Shown: positions 25,601-34,905 of the stretch, piece by piece
Numbering within the stretch: position 1 is the stretch's first letter
How the letters are laid out: each line of letters opens with the position of its first letter
DNA from: Sipunculus nudus
Lineage: Eukaryota; Annelida; Sipuncula; Golfingiida; Sipunculidae
NCBI GenBank assembly: GCA_026874595.1
Contig: CM049315.1
Span: 72,091,416 to 72,155,415, forward strand
DNA: 64,000 nucleotides
Direction of reading: 5' to 3'
Program-made: the position numbers and the translations under genes
The notes under the pieces: generated by a model
The model's database searches: none
What the model saw: only the letters and a program-made list of their open reading frames with translations
Told to the model about the DNA's origin: nothing

Positions 25601-28600
25601 ACTGCATTTCACCTGGCACTCATAATACCTTCTCACATAGATCTATATTACATATCTTTAACTTATTCTTATTTAGTGTACACAAGACGAGAAGACAGTG
25701 AAGCTTATATGGCTAATAAAACTTATTGTAAAATACAATACAAAACTGACAAGCAACAACAGGAAATTATGAGCTGGACATACATGTGTGTGTTGTCTGG
25801 AGGGGGGGTGGATTCATTGTGGAATATGGCATATATGGGTGTTTTGATTACTAACATAAATAGAAACTGGGGATGCTAATACATGGTTTCCATTTCCAGA
25901 GACAGATGAGCAAAGTACTGTTACTTCAAGGGGCTCCATAAAGACACAACATGATGGACATCCAGCAGCCGTGACAAGCAAAGCAAGACCAAAAACTACA
26001 ATGAACAATGCAACAAATAGTGACTGCACACCCTGTGAAGGTAAACAAGGGTTATATTGATAACATTACTATTTTAAGATGTAATGCTGGGTTCGTCCCT
26101 TGTTGAATTGGGACATGGTGGTAAGAAAACAACCTACCCAATGCCAAACAAATCCTGATCCCTATTTATCAAAAGATAGTGCAGAATACTTGACAAAAAC
26201 AACACAGATGAGAAGTCATACCACATATGTCAAAAAAGAGATGCCATTACAAAAATCTGAATAAAATTGTACCAAGGAAGCAGGTCAAGCAACAGAGGTG
26301 AACCACCACTGGCCAATGCATAGTTGATTGATATGTCCCCAACTAGACAAAAGCAAAGATATGGGTGGGAGGACATTTCCAATTTCAAATTGGGTCATGT
26401 TTAGAATTAGGAGAGATTGTTGACGTTGACGAAGCCATCTCAAGGGAAATTAGAAAACTTCTTAAATGTCTCCTGCTTTATTGCACAATTTGATCCAAAA
26501 ATTGGTTGACTGAATATCTTGGAAAGAGTTTTTATGTAATGCAAATCAATGGCGTAACCTTTTATTCATTACATGATTTGTGCTGAATATACTCCCACCT
26601 TACCACTGGACAATACAATGAGCTTTGTAAGTCAGGACTTATGGACAGTTTACTTTAAAGTATTCATATTTATCAGTATAGATTATTGGAAGGTGCTTAT
26701 TTAAAGGCATCACAACCTGACCCTGACTTTGACCTTGAATACTGCATATTTTTATACACACAGAATCAGATAATATTTCAATGAAATAAACAAATACATG
26801 ACTTTTCCAAAATTAAAAGTTGTTCAAAGTTCATTAATAACATTGTAGTCTGCAGGAGACATTAGCGCCACCATTGGTCCTTTTACCTCAGCAAACTATG
26901 AACCGACTGAGCAGAAGTTGTAGTCCATTGTCTGTCGTCCATCCGCCTGTCCGTCCGTCTTTTTGAAGACGTGGCACATTTTGAAACCGTAAGACCTAGG
27001 AATTGTAATTTCCTCATAATGTTAGATGCCCCCAAGATCTCCTACCAAACCAAAAACTAGGTCTTTGTGACTTTGTTCCTTTGAATATTTAAACAAAAAC
27101 CTCAATTTTGTATTAAAAACCTATTTTCACACTTCAGGTCTGCCTAATATTCAAACCACTCGTTTGTTTTTCCTCATATTTTTCTTAAATATTCCCCTAT
27201 TTAGTTCCTCTGTACATGGCAGAAATTAGGTCTGTATAATATAATTGTATCCGCCAAACAAAGTTTTGCGGATACTATGTTTTTGACCGGGTTCCGCCGC
27301 CGCCCCCGCCGTGTCCATTTCCGGAGAACTCCTCTGAGACTACTGGATGGATTTTTCCGAAACTTACACAATTATTGGGTCACATGTGAACTGGTGCCTA
27401 ACCATGTGACCTTGACCTCTGACGTTTCCGCTCTGCCCTGCGTCCATTTGTGCATCTGTTTCCACACATAAACCCACATATCTCGGGAACCAATTGACCA
27501 TTCAGAAAAAAATTCTGCACAAGTATAGGTGTACCATTTGTTTGTCCATTTGTCGTAGGTAAAATATTTTGAGAATGGTTTAATCATATGGTCTTCAATG
27601 AGCCAAGTACAACCGTCTCAGGAAGTTTTCTCATCCACCAGTCAATGGACCATGTGAATAGTAGAAAGAATTACCTTTTTCAAGACAGAATCACCATATA
27701 TGCCCAATTGTGTGGAAACAGAAGGCCAACCCCACTATATAGATCCCATACATAGCAGTTATATATACAGCAGATGTGCCTTATGAGGTGCATATTTCCC
27801 ATAAAAGGACTAATAATGAAATATGTATAAGACTTTATTGTATAAGGAAAATATCTATGGCAAGGGTATATGTACTCGTGATCCATGAAATACTGAAGGG
27901 TGATAACAACCATGTCTGTGTACTAACAAACAAGTGCAGATGAGAGCAGCAGCATGAGTGTTCCTGACTGGCAGGACTATAATAGCTGAATAATATATGT
28001 ATATGCCGTATAACAGAGACTGAATGTTGATAGTGCAAAACGATAGTGAAAAGCAAAAGCACAGTTAAAGTGTTCTATTATGTCAAGCAATAAAATATCA
28101 ACGTGTGTTTGCAAATGCATGCACAATTGTGAATGAATAGTTAGGGATAAGTAAACCAAACCTAAGGTAACAATATGATAATGAAATACAAATTTGGTTT
28201 TATTTGTAGGTAAAGGGCAAGGGATTGAGAAGAAATTGAGAATTACCTTGTGTGACATGATGTTGAAAACCACGATACAGGAACTGTCAACCAAAGATAT
28301 GCCATTGCCCGAGGATTCTACAGTTATGACAGGATGCAAAGCCGGGAAAAAATTGACCACATTTTACAACACAACAGCAGGTGTGCTTGCTTTTGTCAAA
28401 CCATGTGGGATCATAGTGAGTTTGAAGGAGATGTATACATGTGAGTCCAGCAGCCAAGTATTTCATGCTCTGCTGTCACTGATGGAACAATTTCCAGACA
28501 CTTTTAGATACATTGGATATGACCGAGCCTGTGAGCTGCATCCCTTCTTGACTAAACTAGCCAAAAATGGTAATCCTGGAGCACAATTGCTCATCCAAAA

Positions 28601-28866
28601 CTGATTTTCTTGTGGATATTTTCCATGTAACCAAGCATGTCAAAGCAACATGCATGCCCTTGGATGGGCCCCTTTGTAGGTATCACCCTCATTTAGACCG
28701 TTTTGTGGAAATACGTGACACAAATACAGAAAGCGCCGAACAAGCATTTAGTTGGTTAAATCGGTTCAAACGCATTGTCAGAAAAATGACAGTTCATAAG
28801 TTCAAATGGTTGTTGCAAGAGGCAGTACATGCTAGGAACACCCATGTTCAATCCACATTGGGGTGA
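17269..28866 (+). CDS. KDZ-type transposase with CxC5/CxC6 cysteine clusters, five exons, one frameshift
   Basis: Gene-level entry. Exons: 17,269-18,221, 20,851-21,076, 22,800-22,940, 25,900-26,040 and 28,210-28,866. Every junction is GT-AG and the phases agree (0, 1, 1, 1). In order the product has a CxC5-like cysteine cluster, a CxC6-like cluster, a hydrophilic linker encoded by two twin 141-bp exons, and a KDZ transposase core with KPCGIIVSLKEMYTCES, GYDRACELHPFL, DIFHVTKHVKATC, CRYHPHLDRF and NTESAEQAFSWLNRFKRI. KDZ elements are DNA transposons with an RNase-H-like transposase; CxC clusters are zinc-binding-like domains associated with them. Counting from the ATG at 17,310, the product would be about 690 residues. 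The frame shifts by one base near 28,597-28,605, so this copy is probably inactive unless the indel is an assembly error. The 5' exon or exons before 17,269 were not identified. AATAAA occurs at 29,020 and 29,226. Confidence 0.85.
18222..20850 (+). other. intron 1 of the KDZ gene
   Basis: Begins GTAAGT and ends in a pyrimidine-rich TTTTCTTTATAG. It holds a simple-sequence-rich tandem repeat (19,160-20,350) and a short open stretch near 18,690-18,870 with a CPIC motif that I could not join to any exon. Confidence 0.7.
19160..20350 (+). repeat. ~140-215-bp tandem repeat with GA/GAAT microsatellite tails
   Basis: About seven copies of a core, TTCATGAATCCCAGACTTGT then CTCATTTAATAACTTTATTT then TGTCCGATAACGATGTATAT, each followed by variable (GA)n, (GAAT)n and (TA)n runs. 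Core starts are near 19,166, 19,305, 19,455, 19,670, 19,860, 20,055 and 20,235, so spacing varies with the microsatellite length. (TA)n is at 19,523-19,572. Confidence 0.85.
20851..21076 (+). CDS. KDZ gene exon with CxC6-like cysteine cluster
   Basis: Exon of 226 bp, entering in phase 0 and leaving in phase 1 (GCA G|GTAATT). The first codon after the acceptor is TGG. The translation reads CERKGCREGYITIDGN, then RRAVCAAPKC, FNSCPNSPVMGC and APSKYCRGHQEYE. Spaced cysteines with a central I-D-G-N and a terminal YCxxH match the CxC6 cluster that follows CxC5 in KDZ proteins. In the shadow frame the sequence just before the exon has a stop, so the splice site is needed and decides the exon start. 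Confidence 0.85.
21077..22799 (+). other. intron 2 of the KDZ gene
   Basis: AT-rich, opening GTAATT and closing CCACCAG. No exon fitting the phase was found. A short frame at 21,489-21,671 is a chance opening. Confidence 0.6.
22800..22940 (+). CDS. KDZ gene linker exon 1 (141 bp)
   Basis: Exon of 47 codons between acceptor TTTTACCACCACCAG and donor ACTG|GTAGGT, phase 1 at both ends. It encodes a charged, unstructured linker beginning DEQSTNDQQNPKNTSEQGEP and rich in K, S, T and Q. A symmetric exon like this can be skipped without a frame change. It shares length, phase and the DEQST start with the exon at 25,900. Confidence 0.7.
23640..24480 (+). repeat. ~290-bp tandem repeat, about three copies, in KDZ intron 3
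   Basis: Units begin near 23,655, 23,950 and 24,245. Each contains CTTTGTGAGC(A/G)GGATATCTCT, AAACTCTGCCAAGTTTAAAGAT, GACCTTGACC, TTTTACAGCTGATTATAG, TCTCAGGAAGCAT and GTGGATTTTCACAAA. Copies are about 75-85% alike by eye. The frames at 24,130-24,395 are inside this repeat and are not coding. Such units are a common interspersed repeat type in mollusc genomes, but I cannot name the family. Confidence 0.8.
25900..26040 (+). CDS. KDZ gene linker exon 2 (141 bp)
   Basis: Exon of 47 codons between acceptor GGTTTCCATTTCCAG and donor GAAG|GTAAAC, phase 1 at both ends. It encodes ETDEQSTVTSRGS, a polar linker, and ends NSDCTPCEG. Like the 22,800 exon it is 141 bp, symmetric and starts with DEQST, so the two probably arose by exon duplication. 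The frame before the acceptor is not conserved with it. Confidence 0.7.
26885..27238 (-). mobile_element. interspersed repeat copy D, inverted
   Basis: Reverse complement of the copies at 9,735 and 15,230. In plus orientation it starts with the hairpin side (CTCAGCAAACTATGAACC), then GTCCGTCCGTC, TTTTGAAACCGTAAGACCT, CCAAGATCTCCTACC and GGCAGAAATTAGGTCTGTATAA. It lies in the last intron of the KDZ gene. Confidence 0.75.
27247..27420 (+). repeat. repeat starting with a GTATCCGC...GCGGATAC hairpin
   Basis: GTATCCGCCAAAC, a short loop and TTTTGCGGATAC form a perfect 8-bp stem at 27,247-27,275. It is followed by a GC-rich CGCCGCCGCCCCCGCCGTG and TGTGACCTTGACCTCTGACG. The abrupt change in GC content suggests a separate inserted element abutting the inverted repeat copy to its left. 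Confidence 0.5.
28210..28866 (+). CDS. KDZ transposase core exon, frameshifted
   Basis: Terminal exon after acceptor TTTTATTTGTAG, completing GGT from the previous exon. The first frame runs from 28,210 to a TGA at 28,602 with TGCKAGKKLTTFYNTTAG, KPCGIIVSLKEMYTCES and GYDRACELHPFLTKLAKNG. Homology resumes one base later with TDFLVDIFHVTKH, ATCMPLDGPLCRYHPHL, NTESAEQAFSWLN and VRKMTVHKF, ending in TGA at 28,864. The Asp of YDRAC and the Glu of NTESAEQ fit the second and third acidic residues of the RNase-H-like core. I could not place the first Asp with certainty. An extra A in a run of four (28,597-28,600) is the simplest cause of the shift. Confidence 0.85.
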
Positions 28867-29822
28867 TGACAGAGCAGTAGCATTGATCCAGGGCATTATA
28901 AAATGTCTCTCCTGAGAATGTTAAATGTAGCCTTATCTTATGGGCCAAGATTAACCAATAATTTTGGTACTGACTTTGGAACATAATTAAGCACAATTTT
29001 GGTGTCTAAGCCCATCTTCAATAAAAGGGATATTAAATCACACAGGAGTCATGTAGCAAGTTGTCCACAATGTAACATGTAGTGAACCCATCTGCAATAT
29101 ATTAACCTTGTATGCATATGATTTTTGCAAAACACAAACTGTACAGAAAGATTTCAAACATCATGAATGTAATGTTATCTGTTGTAAATTGTCTCAATTG
29201 GATAGAGAATTGGTCATCTGTTGACAATAAAGAGCAAAAAAAAAAAAATAAAAATCTGTCATTAAAAAAGTGGAGTAATTAAATAAAACTATCCTAGGAT
29301 CAGAAGGACACGTCAGAGAAACACTGTATTATAAGGTGTTTGTATAAGCGGCATAATATAACACCCTATTGTTGTGGATATGTGGTTAGTGTGAGGATGT
29401 AAATATAGTTGGGGGGGGGGGGGGCAAGCCAAGAAGTGGAGCAAATAATTTCTATGGATACTGCCAAGGCAAAAACATCTTACTATTTAAAAAAAAGGTG
29501 AGTTACTGCTATATGTGTTAGTGGAAGTGATGTAAAGAAACTTATGAATATTTTTAACCATTGTATGTGTTAATATAAATGGAGCGGGTCATGTACTGTA
29601 TATATTACAGACACTTATATCATTGGCCCTATGAGAAGTCAAAAACATGGCAGGGAGATTGCATAAGTCATGATGATAATGAGTATAAAAATTGAATGAG
29701 GTCTGTATGTAAAATAAAAGTTTAAAGAAGGGGATGCGAGTTGAGTTTTTTTAGCACAATAAATATTAAGCAATTGATGAACTGCAAAAATTGTTTTTGG
29801 GCAATAATATACGCTTTATACG
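28867..29822. other. 3' flank of the KDZ gene
   Basis: AT-rich non-coding sequence with a G-run at 29,411-29,425. The right end of the transposon should lie here if the element is complete, but I could not recognise a terminal inverted repeat matching the 9.7-10.8 kb side. Confidence 0.4.
29020..29240 (+). terminator. poly(A) signals downstream of the KDZ gene
   Basis: AATAAA at 29,020-29,025, about 155 bp after the stop, and AATAAA at 29,226-29,231 followed within 5 bp by twelve A residues. Either could serve as the polyadenylation signal. Confidence 0.45.
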
Positions 29823-30445
29823 GTTATGGGTTACCCTAACCCTTCAGACAAGAAATAACCAATGTGTTTATCACTGTTAATATATGATATATTACAGACA
29901 GGGTGACCCTTAGTCTTCGACATAAAATACTCGAGAGATATTTTAGTAACTATTAATATATGCTTTTCAAGGATACAGGTAACCTTCCCTACGGACATGA
30001 AATACTCCAGTCAGTGCTCCTCACTGGTGATATATGCTATATCCGGGATATAGGTTACTCAAACCCTTCTGCCTTTAATTACTCCAGTAAGTGTTGTTCA
30101 CTATTAAAATGTGCTGAATCTAGGATATGGGTTACCCGAACCCTTTAGGTATGAATACTGGAGTGTTTGTCACTATTAATATATGCTAAATGCAAGATAC
30201 GGGCTAACCTCCTCCTGCAAACTTGAATTACTCCAATAAGTCTTTTTAACTAATAATATATGGTATATCTGGGAGACGGGTTACCCTAACCCTTCAAATT
30301 TTAAATCACCAATCAGACTATACTCCAGGAAGTATTAATATAAGGTATATCTGGGATACGGGTTACCCTAACCCTTCAGGTGTGAATACTCCAGTAAGTC
30401 TTTGTCACTATTAATATATGCTACATCCAGGCTACAGGATACCTT
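29823..30445 (+). repeat. diverged second block of the 77-bp satellite
   Basis: About eight degraded monomers, recognisable from ATGGGTTACCCTAACCCTTC, TGAAATACTCCAG, GTTTGTCACTATTAATATATG and CATCC. Same strand as the 1-9,720 array. Divergence between monomers is much higher than in the main array, like the array edge at 8,800-9,720. Confidence 0.9.
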
Positions 30446-30839
30446 AATATTTTAGATGGAACGGACAACAGCAATGCAATGAAGTAAGAGAAGTGAACAG
30501 CAAATGCATCTCACATGAATCAGTGACTTTATATTATAAATATAAACATATAGAATTTCTGCGAGATAATAATTATTATAGAGTAATGCATAAGTACTTG
30601 AAATCAGGACATTGGAATGAAATCTGGACAGTTCTAATCCTGAAATGTTGGATGTTCATCAGAATTAGAACTAATGCTAATCACCTAATATGAATTAATG
30701 GAGAAAGTTTTACAGACAAACATGTGACCAACCCCAAAATAATTGTGCAATATTGTGTATAAACAGAAGATTCATATAAGAACGATTCTGACATTAATGT
30801 AATATTTGCACTCTGTCATGATATTTATACCGGTGCAAG

Positions 30840-30962
30840 GACTTCAGATTACGCCCCCCCCTCTCAGGTTACCCCCCATTAATCTGAAATCGATTTCAGA
30901 TTACCCCCGGGGGTAGCCTGAACCTGATTCCAGGTTACCCCCCTACATTTCAGATTGTCCCC
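30840..30962. repeat. palindromic CAGATTACCCC cluster, copy 1
   Basis: CTTCAGATTACGCCCCCCC, then a perfect palindrome AATCTGAAATCGATTTCAGATT, then CCCGGGGG, an AGGTTACCCCC block and CATTTCAGATTGTCCCCC. Shares the palindrome and the C-rich arms with 33,690-33,800. Confidence 0.8.
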
Positions 30963-31622
30963 CTCACCGATCAAGCTGATATGATTACTTTTTGTTTAAG
31001 TGGCTAGGAGCTCACCGCTCCAGATATATTTATTTACAACATCCTCATCTGGCTGGTGATATAGTGGTCAGCTCCGTCGGGCCGTACATGGGTCTCTATC
31101 CGTAACCTCTTCGTAACACGTATTATCTCAAAACTTTACTCACATCCCATTTTAATTAACTTGGCAGGTGTATTCATTTATAATTGCAGGCACTTTGTAA
31201 GATAGAAACTAGGGCTGTATCAATATATCGAAATATCGATACGAATCGATACGCGACATCGATACGATAACCGAAATGCGTTGCATGCTGTATCGGTCGT
31301 ATCGATGTAAAACATTGATTGCTAACGAATAGGAATATGAATCAAAGTTTAAATATAACCTTGATGATTTATAAAAATAAATGCATTGTATATTTGTTGT
31401 TTTGCCTTTAACGACTTGATTAGAAATGTTTATACGCATGCACGTCAGTACTTCAATGAAAAGCAGGTGCATGTAAGCGATAATAGGAATATGATACTGA
31501 CTTTCCTCTTTAATAATGAAATCGATATTCACATCACACATTGCTACAAGGAACAAGATACATTCACGTCTATATCCTATATATGTGTGTGTGTGTGGGT
31601 GACACTTATTCGCATTATGATA

Positions 31623-32019
31623 CAGTGAAACCGCGGGTTGCAGGCGGACACCTAACGTACACATTTTGGGCCGACGGAGCGTTTTTACTACTTTTTAAAA
31701 CCCATTAAGGCCAGGCCACACCGAACGCTGCCCTGCGCCGCAAAGCGCTGCAAATAATCGGCTGAGCACTTTTGCGACGCTGCAAAGCGGAGAAAGTTGA
31801 ACTTTTTTCAGCTTTGTTTTGACGGGCTGTAACATATAATTAAGGTTTAATAGTAAAGGAAAAATACCGGTGTTTATGGTTGATAAAATCCAATACTTGG
31901 GTCTCCGACATGTTGCCGCAGCCGGACTTCCTGGGCCCGACTCCCTCTGGGGCGGACACCCCGCTACAACGAACAAATTGTCCAGTCCCGTGAATGTCCT
32001 CCCCAGAGGGGTTTCACTG
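31623..32019. mobile_element. pogo/Tigger-like MITE
   Basis: A 397-bp element with TIRs CAGTGAAACC...GGTTTCACTG, flanked on both sides by TA (31,621-31,622 and 32,020-32,021), the Tc1/mariner/pogo target duplication. CAGTGAAACC followed by a GC-rich GCGGACACC is typical of pogo-type ends. There is no transposase frame; the 110-codon minus-strand opening across it is fortuitous. Confidence 0.75.
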
Positions 32020-32139
32020 TATATCATTTTATCTCTTTTTTTTAATAATTTTCGCAGTCAGTAATAGGTTACTTGAAACTCCCAAGTTTCACATCAGACG
32101 TGAAATAAATGGTTGAAGCCTGGGGACGAATTCTGTTCA

Positions 32140-32640
32140 CACACGAGATTGACTCACTCCAAAAAAGGCTATAAGAATTATCACAAATAGCAAATACAAT
32201 GCCAACAGTGAACCGATTGTTAAATTATTAAAAATCCTAAAAATTAACGACATCTTCAGACTAAATATATTAAAATTTGACTATAATTACTGCCATGAAT
32301 CAGTATCAAAATATTTACAAATATTTAATTTATCAACAAGGACTATGACACAAGAACATGACACAAGACATAAAAATACCCTTGTTACAAATAAAACCAG
32401 ACCTAAGATAGCAGACAGCTTTCTGAGAAACATAGCATCAAAAGTCATAAATGAAACCGACTAAATCATTGTTGACAAAATGTTCACTAATAGTCTTCAA
32501 GGTTTGATTTGCTACATCAAAAAACATTTTATAAATTATTATAAAGACAAATGCCTTCAGGTAAACTGCAACATCTGCAACGAAAATTACTCTAAGCCAT
32601 AAAAAATTAGCTTTTACCAATAACAAACTATAATTTCAGT
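32140..32640 (+). pseudogene. non-LTR retrotransposon remnant (C-terminal of reverse-transcriptase ORF)
   Basis: The frame from about 32,180 reads IRIITNSKYNANSEPIVKLL, KILKINDIFRLNILKF, HKNTLVTNKTRPKIADSFLR and ends near 32,463. Another piece with the C-x-x-C motif CNICNENY follows near 32,565. 'RIITNSKYNAHTEP', 'LKILKLNDIY' and a C-terminal Cys motif are hallmarks of the end of ORF2 in CR1/Jockey-type LINEs. The N-terminal RT domain is absent, a typical 5' truncation. Stops interrupt the frame. Confidence 0.75.
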
Positions 32641-32898
32641 AATTCAAGTTGTAAATCTTCCCAGTTTGTTGCCAATTTCCTCATTATAACATAGTCTCAA
32701 ATATTAAGAATGTATAATCATTTAACCACCATATTTATGTACATTTTCTCTCTCTCCATGTTTCATGCACAGGGGGCTGTTGTGTTGGCGCATTAAAATC
32801 CTTAACAACAGTCCCTAGACATAATAAAAACAAAAATATTGACAAACATATTGAATATATTTTGTATGGATGCTTTACTTTTATGTCAAATAAAATAT

Positions 32899-32932
<34 letters not shown>

Positions 32933-33689
32933 TCACTAATGGATTCAGCGGTCTAAAATTATAAATTATTAATAATCAGTGGCTTTGGAACACTAAAATA
33001 AATATATTTTATATGTTTAACATTGATTTATGTTAAAATAAAAGAATGAAAACCATTCAAGTGAGTCACTACAACATAGAGACACGACATATTAAAAATA
33101 TATATAACACGCGATAAATTATGTATAAATTGTTCTTCTACCATGACAAAATACGGGACTTTTTATGTCATATTTTTATAATTTAAATTCGTCAAAATTT
33201 CCTCCGATCGAATTTTAGCGGGTTTTTAATTATGTCTTTCCAAAGAAGTAATTGTGTCGAATAAAAACCAAAATAAACTGTCTACCATTTTTTCCATGTA
33301 CAAACCTAATGTCCGACTTCAACGACCTCACTAAAGAAGCCAGGAAGATAGCTGCAGTATGCTTGCCAGTTGCCGTACTTCATGATCACGAAAGATAGCA
33401 TTTAAATTATGGATGTAATTATCATACCCAGTTAATGTGCAAGACTGTATGTTACATTTATAGTTGGTGTATTTATAATTTAAATGGAGAGAGAATGTTT
33501 TGTACCTTTGGTATTTCAGGTAGAATGAAAAATTTGATGATAATAATTATCATCGTTATTTTTTCTGTTGTTATTATTATAAAAAGTAGTAGTACTAGTA
33601 GAAGTAGTTGTTGTTTTTTTGTTGTTGTTTTCAGGTTACTTAAGGTAATGTAGTTAAGATAAGCATCTAAATAATCATAAATAATCAAT
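32641..33689. other. non-coding, AT-rich
   Basis: Contains (CT)n at 32,901-32,934 and an ATT/GTT-rich stretch at 33,538-33,630 that makes false hydrophobic frames on both strands. Nothing else seen. Confidence 0.6.
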
Positions 33690-33802
33690 TTGTGGGGGGG
33701 GGGGGTAATCTGAAATTGGAGGGGGTAATCTGAAATCGATTTCAGATTACCACCCCCCCCCCCTTTAATCTGAAGGGGGGGGGGGTAATTTGAAATCGGT
33801 AC
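33690..33802. repeat. palindromic CAGATTACCCC cluster, copy 2
   Basis: G-run, GGTAATCTGAAATTGG, then the perfect palindrome GGTAATCTGAAATCGATT plus its complement TCAGATTACC, a C-run, CTTTAATCTGAAGG, and a further G-run with GGTAATTTGAAATCGG. It shares the same core with 30,840-30,962. Confidence 0.8.
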
Positions 33803-33980
33803 ATCAGTTTAATGAGGTCACGTAAGCCGACATCTATGCCTCGACCAGCATAGAAGCAAGTAGAATGCTTCAGAAGAACAGGGTCTCTGTTTAAATTTAT
33901 TGAAAGCTACTTAACTAATTGTAAACAATGCATAGTTCTAGAGGGCTCAGAGTCAAATAGTTAATATATATATATTTTCA

Positions 33981-34905
33981 GGTGTGCCGCAGGGTTCTAA
34001 ACTGGGACTACTCTTGTTTCCTGTTTATGTTAGCGATATTGAATTGCACATGAAAAATAATATTAAAATGTAAGCTGATGACACCTGTATATATTCTGTT
34101 ACTGACAACCCGGACGAATCAGCAGATTCTCTCAACAGTGACTTGCAGCGCTTGAGCCAGTGGGCTAAGAAATGGCATTTACAAATGAACCCAACGAAAA
34201 CTAAAGTTATATGTTTGTCAAGTAAAAATCGTACAATACTCATCCACTGCTGTATTTTGATGACGTCAAACTGAATGACATGACCAGCGTAAAACACCTC
34301 GGGGATATACTTACAAAAGACTTGTCATTGTTCGAACAAAATAATAATTTTTGGTCTTAAAACTTCCAAAAAATGCCATTTTAAAATATTATAAATTCAA
34401 CATGACTATAAAAATACTGGAACGGTTGTACAAAACAATGTTTCTTGCTGTTTTAGAATACGGGCACACGTATATAAGAGCTGCACAGCGAAAGAAACTA
34501 ATCAAGTAGAAAGCATACAGAGAAGAGCCGCACGTATCTGCACCGGCGCTTTAATCACAACTACTCGAACAAAATGTAGGACGAGCTGCATTGGCCTCAA
34601 CTGTCCTTAAGAAGAGATTTCGAAATATTTCTCACATTTTCAAAAATGGTCAATAAGCTATATCCTATTTACTAGAGGAAACTAATTCCAGGGGGCGCGA
34701 CGATTCCAACTCTTATAATCTACGAAATAAAAAGAACACATTGTACCACCGATGCTAAAAGAACAATAAAAAATCTTTTTTGCCAAGTTCGTGTAAAATA
34801 TGGAATAAATTGCCCATTGAAATAAGAAACATTAATTGTTTTAATTTTTTCGAGCGCACCCTGAAAATTAATTTATTCAAAACAAAAAAACCAGGAGGCA
34901 CATGT
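33981..34905 (+). pseudogene. degraded non-LTR (Jockey/CR1-like) reverse transcriptase
   Basis: From 33,981 the frame reads GVPQGSKLGLLLFPVYVSDI, then a TAA directly before ADDTCIYSVTDNP, then LQRLSQWAKKWHLQMNPTKT. GVPQGS and [FY]ADD are the RT motifs B' and C, and the WAxxWxxxxNPxK block follows in LINE reverse transcriptases. The aromatic residue before ADD is replaced by the stop. After several frame changes the thumb and C-terminal part appears (TMFLAVLEYGHTYIR, SYNLRNKKNT, CKIWNKLPIEIRNINCFNFF to about 34,900). Multiple stops and shifts show an old dead copy. Confidence 0.85.

Noticed and set aside
31209-31664. 151-codon minus-strand frame
   Set aside because: Low-complexity AT-rich composition, no family resemblance, and it runs into the MITE.
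31695-32027. 110-codon minus-strand frame
   Set aside because: It exactly overlaps the pogo-like MITE.
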